A DNA stretch of 64,000 nucleotides from positions 62,001-126,000 of the forward strand of contig CALRTC020000008.1 of the NCBI GenBank assembly GCA_943371025.1, given 5' to 3'. A program made the translations under genes and the position numbers. The notes under the pieces are model-generated. The model saw nothing but the letters and a program-made list of their open reading frames with translations. It was not told the origin of the DNA and did no database searches. Source of the stretch: Niveispirillum sp943371025 (GTDB taxonomy: Bacteria > Pseudomonadota > Alphaproteobacteria > Azospirillales > Azospirillaceae). Shown here one piece after another: positions 25,866 through 33,779 of the stretch. Each line of letters starts with the position of its first letter. Position 1 is the stretch's first letter.

Positions 25866-26444
25866 TCAGAAGGCAGCGTATACCGTACACCCTTCGGCGA
25901 CGGCCCGCTGCCAGGGCAAATCGTGATTCGACCAGCGCCGCATCGCCGGGCAATCCGACCGGTGGGCGCCCGGCAGATAACCGATGCTCATCAGGAACTC
26001 GCCCACGATTTCGCCACCCGTGAAACGGAAATTCTTGGCGAACAGCTTCACCCAATCGGCCTTGGACCGCGGGTGATGCGCCGCGATCCAGGCATGGAAC
26101 GATCCGTGGCTGGTGCGCAGGCGCTGAATGACCTGGGCATTATGGATGGCGGCATTCACCTTCAGCCGGTTGCGGATGATGCCGGGATCGGCCAGCAGCC
26201 TGTCCACATCCTCCGGCCCGAACGCCGCCACCTTGTCGACGGAAAAGCCGGCATAGGCGGCGCGGAACCCTTCCCGCTTCTTCAGCATGGTCAGCCAGGA
26301 CAGGCCCGCCTGGTTGATTTCCAGGATCAGCCGCTCGAACAGTTCGTCATCCCCGGTCAGGGGCACGCCATATTCATGGTCGTGATAGGGGCCGTGCCAT
26401 TCATGCCCCGGCGCTATATCGCAATAACCCGACACGCCTGCCAT
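25866..26444 (-). CDS. DNA-3-methyladenine glycosylase I (Tag family), second copy
   Basis: A 192-residue Tag-family protein clearly diverged from the copy at 11057. Motifs: GYCDIAPGHEWHGPYHDHEYG at the N-terminus (here given with spacing only approximate to Tag), FERLILEINQAGLSWLTML, and the C-terminal zinc pair in HRSDC. A strong AGGAAGGA precedes ATG 26444. Many Tag paralogues of this second type are annotated as Tag but not tested, so alkyl-base excision is likely but substrate preference is unknown. Confidence 0.87.
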   Translation of the reverse strand: MAGVSGYCDIAPGHEWHGPYHDHEYGVPLTGDDELFERLILEINQAGLSWLTMLKKREGFRAAYAGFSVDKVAAFGPEDVDRLLADPGIIRNRLKVNAAIHNAQVIQRLRTSHGSFHAWIAAHHPRSKADWVKLFAKNFRFTGGEIVGEFLMSIGYLPGAHRSDCPAMRRWSNHDLPWQRAVAEGCTVYAAF

Positions 26445-26532
26445 TCCTTCCTGTCGTCGATCGCGGGCAGTCAGCATAGGGCATCGCGCAACGCCTGTCG
26501 CCGGGAATGTTCATGATTTGTTCGAAAATACA

Positions 26533-26560
26533 CCGCCCCGGCCAGGACCGGCCGGGGCGG
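26533..26560 (-). terminator. Intrinsic terminator of ridA
   Basis: A perfect 11-bp GC stem (26533-26543 with 26550-26560) with a 6-base loop is followed on the minus strand by TGTATTTT. It lies 12 bp after the ridA stop. Confidence 0.8.
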
Positions 26561-26571
26561 ATGCAGACGGA

Positions 26572-27039
26572 TCAGACCACTTCCAGAATGGCCTCGACCT
26601 CGACCGCAACGCCGAACGGCAGCGATGCGGCCGACACGGCGGAGCGGGCATGCTTGCCGGCATCGCCGAACACCGCGGCCATCAGTTCGGACGCGCCATT
26701 GATGACCTTGGGTTGGTCGTTGAAATCGCCGGTGGAATTGACGAAGCCCACCAGCTTGACCACGCGCACGACCCGGTCCAGGTCGCCTTCCAGCGCCAGC
26801 TTGGCCTGGGCGATGATGTTCAGCGCGCAGGTGCGAGCCGCCTCGCGCCCTTCCTCGATGGAGTAATTGTCGCCCAGCTTGCCGACATGGCGCAGTTCGC
26901 CATTCCACATCGGCACCTGGCCGGAGATGAAAAGCTGGTTGCCCGTGCGCACGGCCGGGACGTACGCGGCCAGCGGCACGGCGGCCTTGGGCAGTTCGAT
27001 ATTCAGTTCAGCCAGACGCGCGTCAATGCGACCTGCCAT
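26572..27039 (-). CDS. ridA: RidA/YjgF family protein (enamine/imine deaminase)
   Basis: A 155-residue member of the Rid family, which hydrolyses reactive enamines and imines formed by PLP enzymes. Visible family segments are NQLFISGQVPMWNGEL, AARTCALNIIAQAKLAL, and VVRVVKLVGFVNSTGDF. The arginine expected for substrate carboxylate binding appears to lie in the C-terminal region KHARSAVSAASLPFGVAVE. The start is ATG 27039 with GGAGGA 5 bp upstream; ATG 27051 is a weaker alternative. Confidence 0.9.
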   Translation of the reverse strand: MAGRIDARLAELNIELPKAAVPLAAYVPAVRTGNQLFISGQVPMWNGELRHVGKLGDNYSIEEGREAARTCALNIIAQAKLALEGDLDRVVRVVKLVGFVNSTGDFNDQPKVINGASELMAAVFGDAGKHARSAVSAASLPFGVAVEVEAILEVV

Positions 27040-27111
27040 GACATCCTCCATCCAGGGGCTAAGGTGGCCCTTGATAGCAGGCAGCCCCCCGTCCGGGGAA
27101 GACGGGCATTG

Positions 27112-28764
27112 TCAGGGTGACGGTGTCGCCACATAGAGATGCAGCACCGTCTTCTTGCCGCGCGGATAGTTGAAGCCCGACAGTTCGGCCACCTGACGCA
27201 CGGCAAAGCCTGCCGCCGCCAGCCGCGCCTTGAACGCGTCCTCCTCCCGGCCCACGGCCAGCAGGCCGATGGAGCAGGCGGGATCGGCCAGCATCTCGCC
27301 CGCCACCATCTCCCCGCCGCCCAGACGGGTGGCCGTGCCGACCAGGAAGACCATGCTGGGCTCGTTATAGCCGCCGGCCGACAGGATGCTGGCGGGGCAC
27401 GGCTTGTAGGTGTCGAAGGCTTGGCGAACCTGCGGGCTGATCCACATGGGCGTCAGGTTGGGCAGGACCATGCCGAAAATGGCAATATAGGTCGCCAGCG
27501 TCCCCAGCAGCGCCGCCCGCCCCCAGCGATCCACCTCGCCGCGCCTTTCCAGCATCAGCAGGAAACCGGCAACGGCCAGGATGAAAACGCCGCCAACCAC
27601 GGCAATGGGCACAATGCCGCCCGTCAGCTGCAGCGGGAAGCCGACAATGATGCCGGCAAAGCCCACCGCCACCAGCAGCGACAGGATGATGGCGGCCCAG
27701 CGCCAGCCGGTGGACCGTCCTTCCCCGGTGCGCCAGCGCGCGTCGGCCGCGGCCAGGGCCAGCAGGGCCAGGGCCGGCAGCACCGGCAGCGTGTAATGCG
27801 GCAGCTTGGTCACCACGATTTCATGGATGACCCAGGTGGGGATGATCCAGGCCAGGCAGAAGCGCACGGCCGGCGCATGGCGCTGGCGCCAGATCCAGGG
27901 CAGCGCCAGCAGCACCAGCGGCGCCCAGGGCCAGAAGCTGAGCCAGAAGGTGGCCAGGAAATAGCCCGGCGGCCCGGCATGGTTTTCCTGACCTGTCCCC
28001 GCCTTGCCCAGGAATTCATGCCCGATGGCATAGCTGAAAAAGGCGCCCTTGGTGGCAATAGCGATGGCAATCAGCCAGGGCAGCACGATCACCAGCATCA
28101 GCGGCAACCCGATCCCCGGCCGCAGCCGCCGCATCCAGCGCGCATCCCGGTCCATGATCCACAGCGCCAGCAAGGCCGTGCCCACGACCATCAGGATGAC
28201 GCCCTTGACCAGAATGCCCACGCCCAGCGCCGCCCAGAACAGCAACGCCGTGCCGGTTGACAGGGCCCGGTCGGGCCGCAAATAGGCCCGTGCCAGCACG
28301 CCCATGCAGGCCATTATGCAGGCGAACTGCATGGCGTCGGTCTTGGCCATGCGCGCTTCCACGCCCAGGATGACGCAGGTCGCCATCATCAGCCCGGCCG
28401 CCAGCCCGACACCCGGCCCGAACAGCGCCAGCCCGACCCAGGCCGTCAGCAGCACGCCAGCCACGGCCCCGACCAGCGATGGTAGCCGGTACAGCGCAAT
28501 AGGCCCGTTATCAGCCCCACCCGTCAGCACATGCACCGTGGCCGCCTGCATCCAGTAGATGCCGACCGGCTTCTTGTGCCGGGCTTCGTCCTGGAACCGG
28601 ATATCGACATAATCGTCCGTTTCCAGCATCTGCCGGCTGGCCTGGACATAGCGGCTTTCGTCACGGTCGAACGGCGGGATGCTGATGAAACCGGGCAGGA
28701 AGGCCATCAGGGCGACGACGGCCAGCAGGGCCCAATGTTTCCAGACCAGCCGCGCGTCGTTCAT
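27112..28764 (-). CDS. Glycosyltransferase family 39 (ArnT-like) integral membrane protein
   Basis: A 550-residue multi-span protein with about 12 hydrophobic segments. The N-terminal periplasmic loop holds the catalytic acidic pair in PPFDRDESRYVQASRQML, and HKKPVGIYWMQ matches the ArnT/PMT pattern. Such enzymes transfer a sugar from undecaprenyl phosphate to an acceptor such as lipid A. It overlaps the LABN gene by 4 bp and is the last gene of a GT2-LABN-GT39 cassette. The sugar and acceptor are unknown. Confidence 0.87.
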   Translation of the reverse strand: MNDARLVWKHWALLAVVALMAFLPGFISIPPFDRDESRYVQASRQMLETDDYVDIRFQDEARHKKPVGIYWMQAATVHVLTGGADNGPIALYRLPSLVGAVAGVLLTAWVGLALFGPGVGLAAGLMMATCVILGVEARMAKTDAMQFACIMACMGVLARAYLRPDRALSTGTALLFWAALGVGILVKGVILMVVGTALLALWIMDRDARWMRRLRPGIGLPLMLVIVLPWLIAIAIATKGAFFSYAIGHEFLGKAGTGQENHAGPPGYFLATFWLSFWPWAPLVLLALPWIWRQRHAPAVRFCLAWIIPTWVIHEIVVTKLPHYTLPVLPALALLALAAADARWRTGEGRSTGWRWAAIILSLLVAVGFAGIIVGFPLQLTGGIVPIAVVGGVFILAVAGFLLMLERRGEVDRWGRAALLGTLATYIAIFGMVLPNLTPMWISPQVRQAFDTYKPCPASILSAGGYNEPSMVFLVGTATRLGGGEMVAGEMLADPACSIGLLAVGREEDAFKARLAAAGFAVRQVAELSGFNYPRGKKTVLHLYVATPSP

Positions 28765-29081
28765 GTCGCCCCCGCCGCCGCCCGCTTCTCCCGCCGGATC
28801 AGATGCAGGTTGCGGGTATAGATGATCAGCGCCGGCAACTGCCCGGCAATGATGACCAGTTCATGCTTCAGAAAACCATAGACGGTCAGCAGCAGGCCGC
28901 CGCCCAGGCTGAACCACCAGAAGGCGACGGGCATGACGGAGCGCTTGGCCCGTTCCGAACTGATCCACTGCACGACAAAGCGCATCATGAACATGGTCTG
29001 GGCGGCCATGCCGAACAGCACCAGCCATTCCTGCCCGTCGACGGCGGCATGCCACCAGGCTTCCAACTGGGTCCAGATCAT
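28761..29081 (-). CDS. Lipid-A-disaccharide-synthase N-terminal-like (LABN) membrane protein
   Basis: A 106-residue protein with about three membrane helices. Signatures are GMAAQTMFMMRFVVQWISSE, RSVMPVAFWWFSLGGGLLL, and YGFLKHELVIIAGQ. LABN proteins occur beside GT2 and GT39 enzymes and are thought to help translocate or present polyprenyl-linked sugars. It overlaps both neighbours by 4 bp (ATGA). The start is ATG 29081. Confidence 0.88.
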   Translation of the reverse strand: MIWTQLEAWWHAAVDGQEWLVLFGMAAQTMFMMRFVVQWISSERAKRSVMPVAFWWFSLGGGLLLTVYGFLKHELVIIAGQLPALIIYTRNLHLIRREKRAAAGAT

Positions 29082-29800
29082 GGGGCCTTCACCTCGGTCA
29101 CGGCGTGGGCCCGCTTCTGTCGGCGCAGCAGCCACATGACACCGAACAGGTCGAACACGCCGACGGCTGCGCGGTGCATATTGGTATATTTGGACTGGCC
29201 CGTCAGGCGCGGCCGGTCATTGATGGGGCAATTGGCATAGGCCAGCCCCCGGCCCTTCACCAGCGCCGGCATGAACCGGTGCAGGCAGTCGATGCCCGGC
29301 AGGTCCAGGAACAGGTCGCGGCGGATCAGCTTCAGCCCGCTGCCCGTGTCGGGGCAATCATCGCGCAGCATGGCGCGGCGCAACCGGTTGGCAAAGCGCG
29401 ACGCCAGACGCTTGGACAGCGTATCGCGCCGGGCCCGGCGGGCACCATTGACCAGGGCCAGGGCCGGTTTGTCCTGGACCATAGCCAGCATGGCAGGGAT
29501 GTCGGCCGGGTCATTCTGCCCGTCGCCATCGATCATGACCATCCATTGGCCCAGGGCCGCCCGCGCACCGGAGATCAGCGCCGCTGCCTTGCCAGCGCAG
29601 TCTTCATGCCGGATCAGGCGCAAGGTCGGATATTCGGCCAGCCGTGCGCGCACCCGCTCGGCGCTGGCATCGCGTGAGGCATCGTCGACGACGATCACCT
29701 CGAACGGCGGGCCGGCGGCCAGGGCGGCATAAATCTCCGCCAGCAACGGCAGGATATTGTCCTGTTCGTCATGAACAGGGATGATCACCGAAAGGTACAC
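29078..29800 (-). CDS. Glycosyltransferase family 2, polyprenyl-phosphate sugar synthase type
   Basis: A 240-residue GT-A enzyme. The N-terminal LSVIIPVHDEQDNI is followed by FEVIVVDDASRD and the metal-binding VMIDGDGQNDP. The C-terminal sequence RPRLTGQSKYTNMHR is typical of dolichol- or undecaprenyl-phosphate mannose synthase relatives (ArnC, GtrB). It likely loads a sugar onto undecaprenyl phosphate for the downstream GT39 enzyme. It is first in the three-gene cassette. Confidence 0.9.
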   Translation of the reverse strand: MYLSVIIPVHDEQDNILPLLAEIYAALAAGPPFEVIVVDDASRDASAERVRARLAEYPTLRLIRHEDCAGKAAALISGARAALGQWMVMIDGDGQNDPADIPAMLAMVQDKPALALVNGARRARRDTLSKRLASRFANRLRRAMLRDDCPDTGSGLKLIRRDLFLDLPGIDCLHRFMPALVKGRGLAYANCPINDRPRLTGQSKYTNMHRAAVGVFDLFGVMWLLRRQKRAHAVTEVKAP

Positions 29801-29902
29801 GCAGCCTCCCTTACGTGCGGCGCACGCTGGCCGCGGGATAATCCGAATATGATACGAAGGAAAGTGACGCTTTCATGCAGCGGCCGTGCGTCGCAAGCAG
29901 GA

Positions 29903-30532
29903 TCACAGGTTTTCCCTGATATCCACCCCGGCAGCCGTCAGCCGCGCCAGGGCGGCTTCCAGCGATCCGTGCAGGTCGATGGCCCGGCTGGCGCCCGTCA
30001 GCAGCACCGACGCGAAGCCCAGCCGCGCCGCATCCTGCGCCGAATAGGCGACACAATAATCGGTCGCCAGACCGGCGAAGAACAGCCGCGTGAAGCCCCG
30101 CTCCCGGCAATAGCCGCCCAGGCCCGTGGGTGTTTCCCGGTCGTTTTCGAAAAAGGCGGAATAGCTGTCGATGCCGGGGCGGAAGCCCTTGCGCACCACC
30201 AGGGCCGCCATGGGCACATCCAGGCCGGGATGGAAATCCGCGCCCTTGGTGCCCTGCACACAATGCACCGGCCACAGGGTCTGTGCCCCATAATCCAGAT
30301 CGATGGTCTGGAATGGGGCCGTGCCCGGATGGCTGTCGGCAAAGCTGGAATGGCCGGGCGGATGCCAGTCCTGGGTCAGCACGACACCGGCCCCGGCCGC
30401 ATGGAACCGGCGGGCCAGATGGTTGGCCACGGGCACGACGGCATCGCCATCGGCCACGGCCAGGGCGCCGCCGGGACAGAAATCATTCTGGATATCAACC
30501 AGCACCAGCAGATCGGTTGCCGACAGCAGCAT
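29903..30532 (-). CDS. pncA: Nicotinamidase
   Basis: A 209-residue cysteine hydrolase converting nicotinamide to nicotinate for NAD salvage. The catalytic aspartate is in VLVDIQNDFCPGG, the lysine in VVRKGF, and the nucleophilic cysteine in GLATDYCVAYSAQDA. Metal ligands fall in TQDWHPPGHSSF. GGGGGAT precedes ATG 30532, which lies 19 bp after the guanine-deaminase-like stop. Both genes are probably co-transcribed. Confidence 0.93.
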   Translation of the reverse strand: MLLSATDLLVLVDIQNDFCPGGALAVADGDAVVPVANHLARRFHAAGAGVVLTQDWHPPGHSSFADSHPGTAPFQTIDLDYGAQTLWPVHCVQGTKGADFHPGLDVPMAALVVRKGFRPGIDSYSAFFENDRETPTGLGGYCRERGFTRLFFAGLATDYCVAYSAQDAARLGFASVLLTGASRAIDLHGSLEAALARLTAAGVDIRENL

Positions 30533-30551
30533 GATCCCCCGCCCGAATGCC

Positions 30552-31031
30552 TCAATAGGGAACGCGGTCCGCCTTCCCGCGCCAGGCCTCGAACACGGCC
30601 AGGGCCTCGGGATGGGGACGGTGTTCGCAGGGGATGATACGCTGGTCGGCCGGCAGCGCCACCTGTTCATAGATCAGGGCGTCGTCGAAACCGATATCGG
30701 CGGCCTGGAACCGGTCATTGGCAAAGACGATGCGGTCCACCCGCGCCCACAGGGCAGAGGACAGGCACATCGGGCAGGGCTCGCAACTGGCATAGAGCAC
30801 GGCCCCGCGCAGGTCGAAGCGGCCCAGATTGCGGCAGGCGTCGCGGATGGCGACCACTTCGGCGTGGGCGGTGGGATCGTTGGTGGAGGTGACCTGGTTG
30901 CAGCCCTGGCCCACCACGACCCCGTCCATCACGATGACGGAGCCGAACGGACCACCCTGGCCCGCTTCCATCCCCTGTCGGGACAGGGCGGCAGCCAGGG
31001 CCAGGAACGGCTGGTCTTGATCATGCGACAT
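30552..31031 (-). CDS. guaD: Guanine deaminase-like nucleoside deaminase (CDA superfamily)
   Basis: A 159-residue zinc deaminase. The HAE motif is in DPTAHAEVVAIRDAC and the PCxxC motif in SCEPCPMCLSSALWARVD. The C-terminal region GFDDALIYEQVALP and the ending FEAWRGKADRVPY match the B. subtilis GuaD type that converts guanine to xanthine. It is shorter than and unrelated to amidohydrolase-type guanine deaminases. The start is ATG 31031; the Shine-Dalgarno is weak. Confidence 0.85.
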   Translation of the reverse strand: MSHDQDQPFLALAAALSRQGMEAGQGGPFGSVIVMDGVVVGQGCNQVTSTNDPTAHAEVVAIRDACRNLGRFDLRGAVLYASCEPCPMCLSSALWARVDRIVFANDRFQAADIGFDDALIYEQVALPADQRIIPCEHRPHPEALAVFEAWRGKADRVPY

Positions 31032-31112
31032 GGAAGGAAACCCCTGGGGTCGTGCAGTCCGTCCCTCAAGGGATAGCGTCACCGCCCACCCCCTGTCACG
31101 GGGATATTCGCC

Positions 31113-31265
31113 TCACAGCCGGCCCATCAGCATCAGGATCAGCAGGATGATCAGCACGGTGCCGAGCAGACCTGTCGGCGCATAGCCCCAGCCGCGGCTG
31201 TACGGCCAGGCGGGCAAGGCGCCGATCAGAATGATGATCAGGATGACAAGGAGAATGGTGGTCAT
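31113..31265 (-). CDS. DUF3309-like small membrane protein
   Basis: A 50-residue peptide: MTTILLVILIIILIGALPAW, a short loop with YSRGWGYAPTGLLG, then a second helix TVLIILLILMLMGRL. This matches the DUF3309 pattern of two helices joined by a WPYSRxWGYxP loop, common and functionally uncharacterised in alphaproteobacteria. It stands alone between guaD and the cysteine-rich gene. Confidence 0.85.
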   Translation of the reverse strand: MTTILLVILIIILIGALPAWPYSRGWGYAPTGLLGTVLIILLILMLMGRL

Positions 31266-31426
31266 GGCAAGCACCCATCTTCTGTTGTTGTTCCTCCAGC
31301 CTTCTCAACACACGGGAAACAGGATCGGGCGCGGGCCCAGCGGGATTACCCCATGCTGGGTACGTCGATGGGGCGGGCGGGCAGCGATGGCGATCGCCGC
31401 CATGCCATCAGGCCGGAAAATCCTCC

Positions 31427-33196
31427 TCAGCCATTCAACTCGCTCTGGCATCTCGGCTTCACCGTCGTTTCGTTGATGTAGAACAGGACGATGATGAAGA
31501 AGATCGCGGGTATGATGCCGCCCGTGACCAAACCCAGTATCGCCTCAACGATGATGAAGATGACGGCCAGCACCAGCGCCGCCAGAATGGCGCAATATAG
31601 ACAGCAATTGCCGCACAGGCGGGGAAGAAGGGCGAAGCCGGCGATCATACCGGCAAAGGCGCCAATGGCGGTCAGTACCCCCCCAAGGGGGCTGAAGAAA
31701 TAGGCCAGAACCAGGGGCATACCTGTGGCTGCCGTGGCCATGATGGCCAGCATCGCCCCCAATCCCAGCGCCATTGCCAGCATCAGCAATTTGCACCCGA
31801 CCGCCCGCCAGAACGACGCCCCGACCTTGCCCAGATAATCCTGACAGTTCCGGCACATCACGCATTTGATCGGGGGTGGATCACCGCCACCGCCGCCAGT
31901 GGCGCAGTCTCCGGTGGTGCATTTCTGCACATCCAGCGTGACGCTGGCCGTCTGTGGGCAGCCGCCGGGTGCGGTCACGCTCAGTGTCGCCGTGTGCGAA
32001 CCGCCATTCGTGAAATAATGGTAGAAGGTGAAGCTCTGGTGACCGCTGCCGCCGGCACCGAACTGCACATTGGCGCCGTCGCCGAACGACAGGTTGAATT
32101 GCGTGCCCGCGGCCCCCTGTCCGCATCCCGCATCTGTTGTCGCATCGACATAGAAGACATATTTGCGCGCGCAGGTTCCGTTGCCATCCTTCTGGCAGCC
32201 AAGATCGGTCGCCGAGAGTTCCAGATTATCCGGGCATTCTGCCGGCGTGTTGCAGGGGGGAACGACGATCGCGACACTGCCATAGGTGCAGGGCGTGGGA
32301 TGGATGGCGACCAGAGTGGCCAGATAGGGCGATCCCGCCGCGCTCAATTCCAGCGGCAATTGCACGTTCGGGGACGCGGCGGCGGTGGAGAAGGCCACGG
32401 AATTCCAGCCGACGATCGTGCCCGCCTGATCCTTGATCTGCCATTGCAGCGTCGCGGGGGCACAGGGCGGCGACGGCGGACTGAAATTGGCGGTCAGCAC
32501 CACCAGACGCCCGCAATTGTCGCCGCAATCGCCGACCTGGGCGGACAGCGGCCCGACGATGGCACAGCAGTCCGGCGGTTCACAGGCGTCGAGATGCAGA
32601 TTGATCGCGGAAGCGGGACAGGCGCCATGCAGGCTGTCTTCAATGCGGACCAGATAGTCCGTCGCCACCGATGATGGATATATCACGCTCTCCTGGAACG
32701 AGAATGATCCAAGCGTGGTATAGACGTGCGACGCGCTGAAACTGCTGTTATGTCCAAAATCGATGGCCAGAACATAGGGCAGGCATCGCGGGTCGTTCAG
32801 CGTGAAGGACACGAGAAAATCCACCTGCCTCCCGCCATTCACGCAGGGTCCGATCGTTGGCGTGATGGTGAAATCAACACAGCAATCATCGCCACAGGGC
32901 AGCTTGATCTGCTGATCGGCAAAGCAATCCTTGTTCGCCACGCAGGTGACACGGACGCGATAGTCGCCACCACAGGGCAGCGGCCGCCCCGCCGGCGCCG
33001 TCAGGGTCGCCGTCACCGACCCGCCGGCGGTGAAGGCGGTCGTCGACAGCAGGGGCGTGGCGGCCCCCACCGCGAAGATCTCGATGGAAACCTCGTCACA
33101 GCCGGAAACCGAAGCGGTCACGGTAACCGCCTGAAATCCCCCGTTCTGCGAGGTGCCGACGCCCACAAATGACGTAATTGCAATGTCGCAAGTCAT
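31427..33196 (-). CDS. Cysteine-rich multidomain protein with C-terminal membrane region
   Basis: A 589-residue protein with 35 cysteines. The first about 440 residues look like serial Ig/PKD-like beta domains, each ending in a Cys cluster (LPCGDDCCVDF, EPPDCCAIVGPL, GDCGDNCGRLVV, TTGDCATGGGGGD). Then come CVMCRNCQDY, about four hydrophobic helices, and CGNCCLYC between them. There is no signal peptide. The start is ATG 33196 with GGAGGG spaced 5 bp; a GTG at 33262 would add 22 residues including ECCPEG. The cysteine pairs could bind metal or form disulfides. No family was recognised; it may be a surface, phage-like or secreted-effector protein. Confidence 0.75.
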   Translation of the reverse strand: MTCDIAITSFVGVGTSQNGGFQAVTVTASVSGCDEVSIEIFAVGAATPLLSTTAFTAGGSVTATLTAPAGRPLPCGGDYRVRVTCVANKDCFADQQIKLPCGDDCCVDFTITPTIGPCVNGGRQVDFLVSFTLNDPRCLPYVLAIDFGHNSSFSASHVYTTLGSFSFQESVIYPSSVATDYLVRIEDSLHGACPASAINLHLDACEPPDCCAIVGPLSAQVGDCGDNCGRLVVLTANFSPPSPPCAPATLQWQIKDQAGTIVGWNSVAFSTAAASPNVQLPLELSAAGSPYLATLVAIHPTPCTYGSVAIVVPPCNTPAECPDNLELSATDLGCQKDGNGTCARKYVFYVDATTDAGCGQGAAGTQFNLSFGDGANVQFGAGGSGHQSFTFYHYFTNGGSHTATLSVTAPGGCPQTASVTLDVQKCTTGDCATGGGGGDPPPIKCVMCRNCQDYLGKVGASFWRAVGCKLLMLAMALGLGAMLAIMATAATGMPLVLAYFFSPLGGVLTAIGAFAGMIAGFALLPRLCGNCCLYCAILAALVLAVIFIIVEAILGLVTGGIIPAIFFIIVLFYINETTVKPRCQSELNG

Positions 33197-33624
33197 GGCG
33201 CCCTCCGGGCAGCATTCACCGGTGGATTTCTCGCTCTGGTAGGCTCCGGTTATATCCGACACTGCGCCTGCTTCCGGATTTCCACAAGCCCGATCCGATA
33301 GGCCTGCATCAACGGTTCGGCGGGGCGGCAGCCGGGCCGGACGCAGAGCCGATTTTCAGCGCAGGGTCATTTGTGGACGGCCAGCCCCAGCACCGTCCAT
33401 GCGGCCGGCAAGGATCGTGGCACTCGCCGCCATTCGATCCGTCTCGCCGCGACCCGTGGCGGCCCTGGTTGCGCGCATGTCGGGGCCGGGGGCCGGAGGC
33501 GGATGGGCCGGTTTTCGCTCAGGTCGTTGAAAAGACGGTCGCATCTTTCCTGTCCATCAAACCTCCGTTTGATGGACAGGGGGACGATTTTCCGCGCTGT
33601 GCCCCATTGAGACCGTCAAGCAGC
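33197..33624. other. Intergenic region, 428 bp
   Basis: No supported gene. It contains a GC-rich stretch that is open in several frames but lacks any family pattern, and a perfect 14-bp hairpin at 33549-33580. The upstream region of the cysteine-rich gene should lie in its first part. Confidence 0.5.
33549..33580. terminator. Perfect 14-bp hairpin
   Basis: Arms 33549-33562 and 33567-33580 are exactly complementary with a CTCC loop. No T-run lies immediately after. It could be a terminator for the leftward PIN gene or a palindromic repeat. Confidence 0.45.
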
Positions 33625-33779
33625 CTAAGTGTCCGTCCGGAAAGTTCGTTGTGATTTCAGTGTATTACATGCTTTGATTTTCAATATCACCGTCACCCCG
33701 GCGAAGACCGGGGTGACGGTGAGAATCCATCAAGGTATTAATAATAAATGAAAACATTTCAGACGGACTCTAAGTGTCC
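33625..33779. repeat. MITE-like element bounded by 10-bp direct repeats
   Basis: CTAAGTGTCC occurs at 33625-33634 and again at 33770-33779. The two ends also form an imperfect inverted repeat (GTCCGTCCGGAAA on the left, GTCCGTCTGAAA read inward from the right). The roughly 135-bp interior is AT-rich and carries one perfect palindrome. The right-hand copy overlaps the PIN gene's stop codon, suggesting insertion exactly at the gene end. No transposase is present. Confidence 0.5.
33689..33720. repeat. REP-like palindrome
   Basis: Perfect 13-bp arms (33689-33701, 33708-33720) with a CGAAGA loop have the core TCACCCCGG...CCGGGGTGA. A related palindrome lies at 35544-35576, so this is probably a dispersed genomic repeat. 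Confidence 0.6.

Noticed and set aside
33178..33654. Plus-strand frame of 158 codons
   Set aside because: It runs antisense into the cysteine-rich gene's start and through a perfect hairpin; the composition is rich in Pro/Arg/Ser without pattern.
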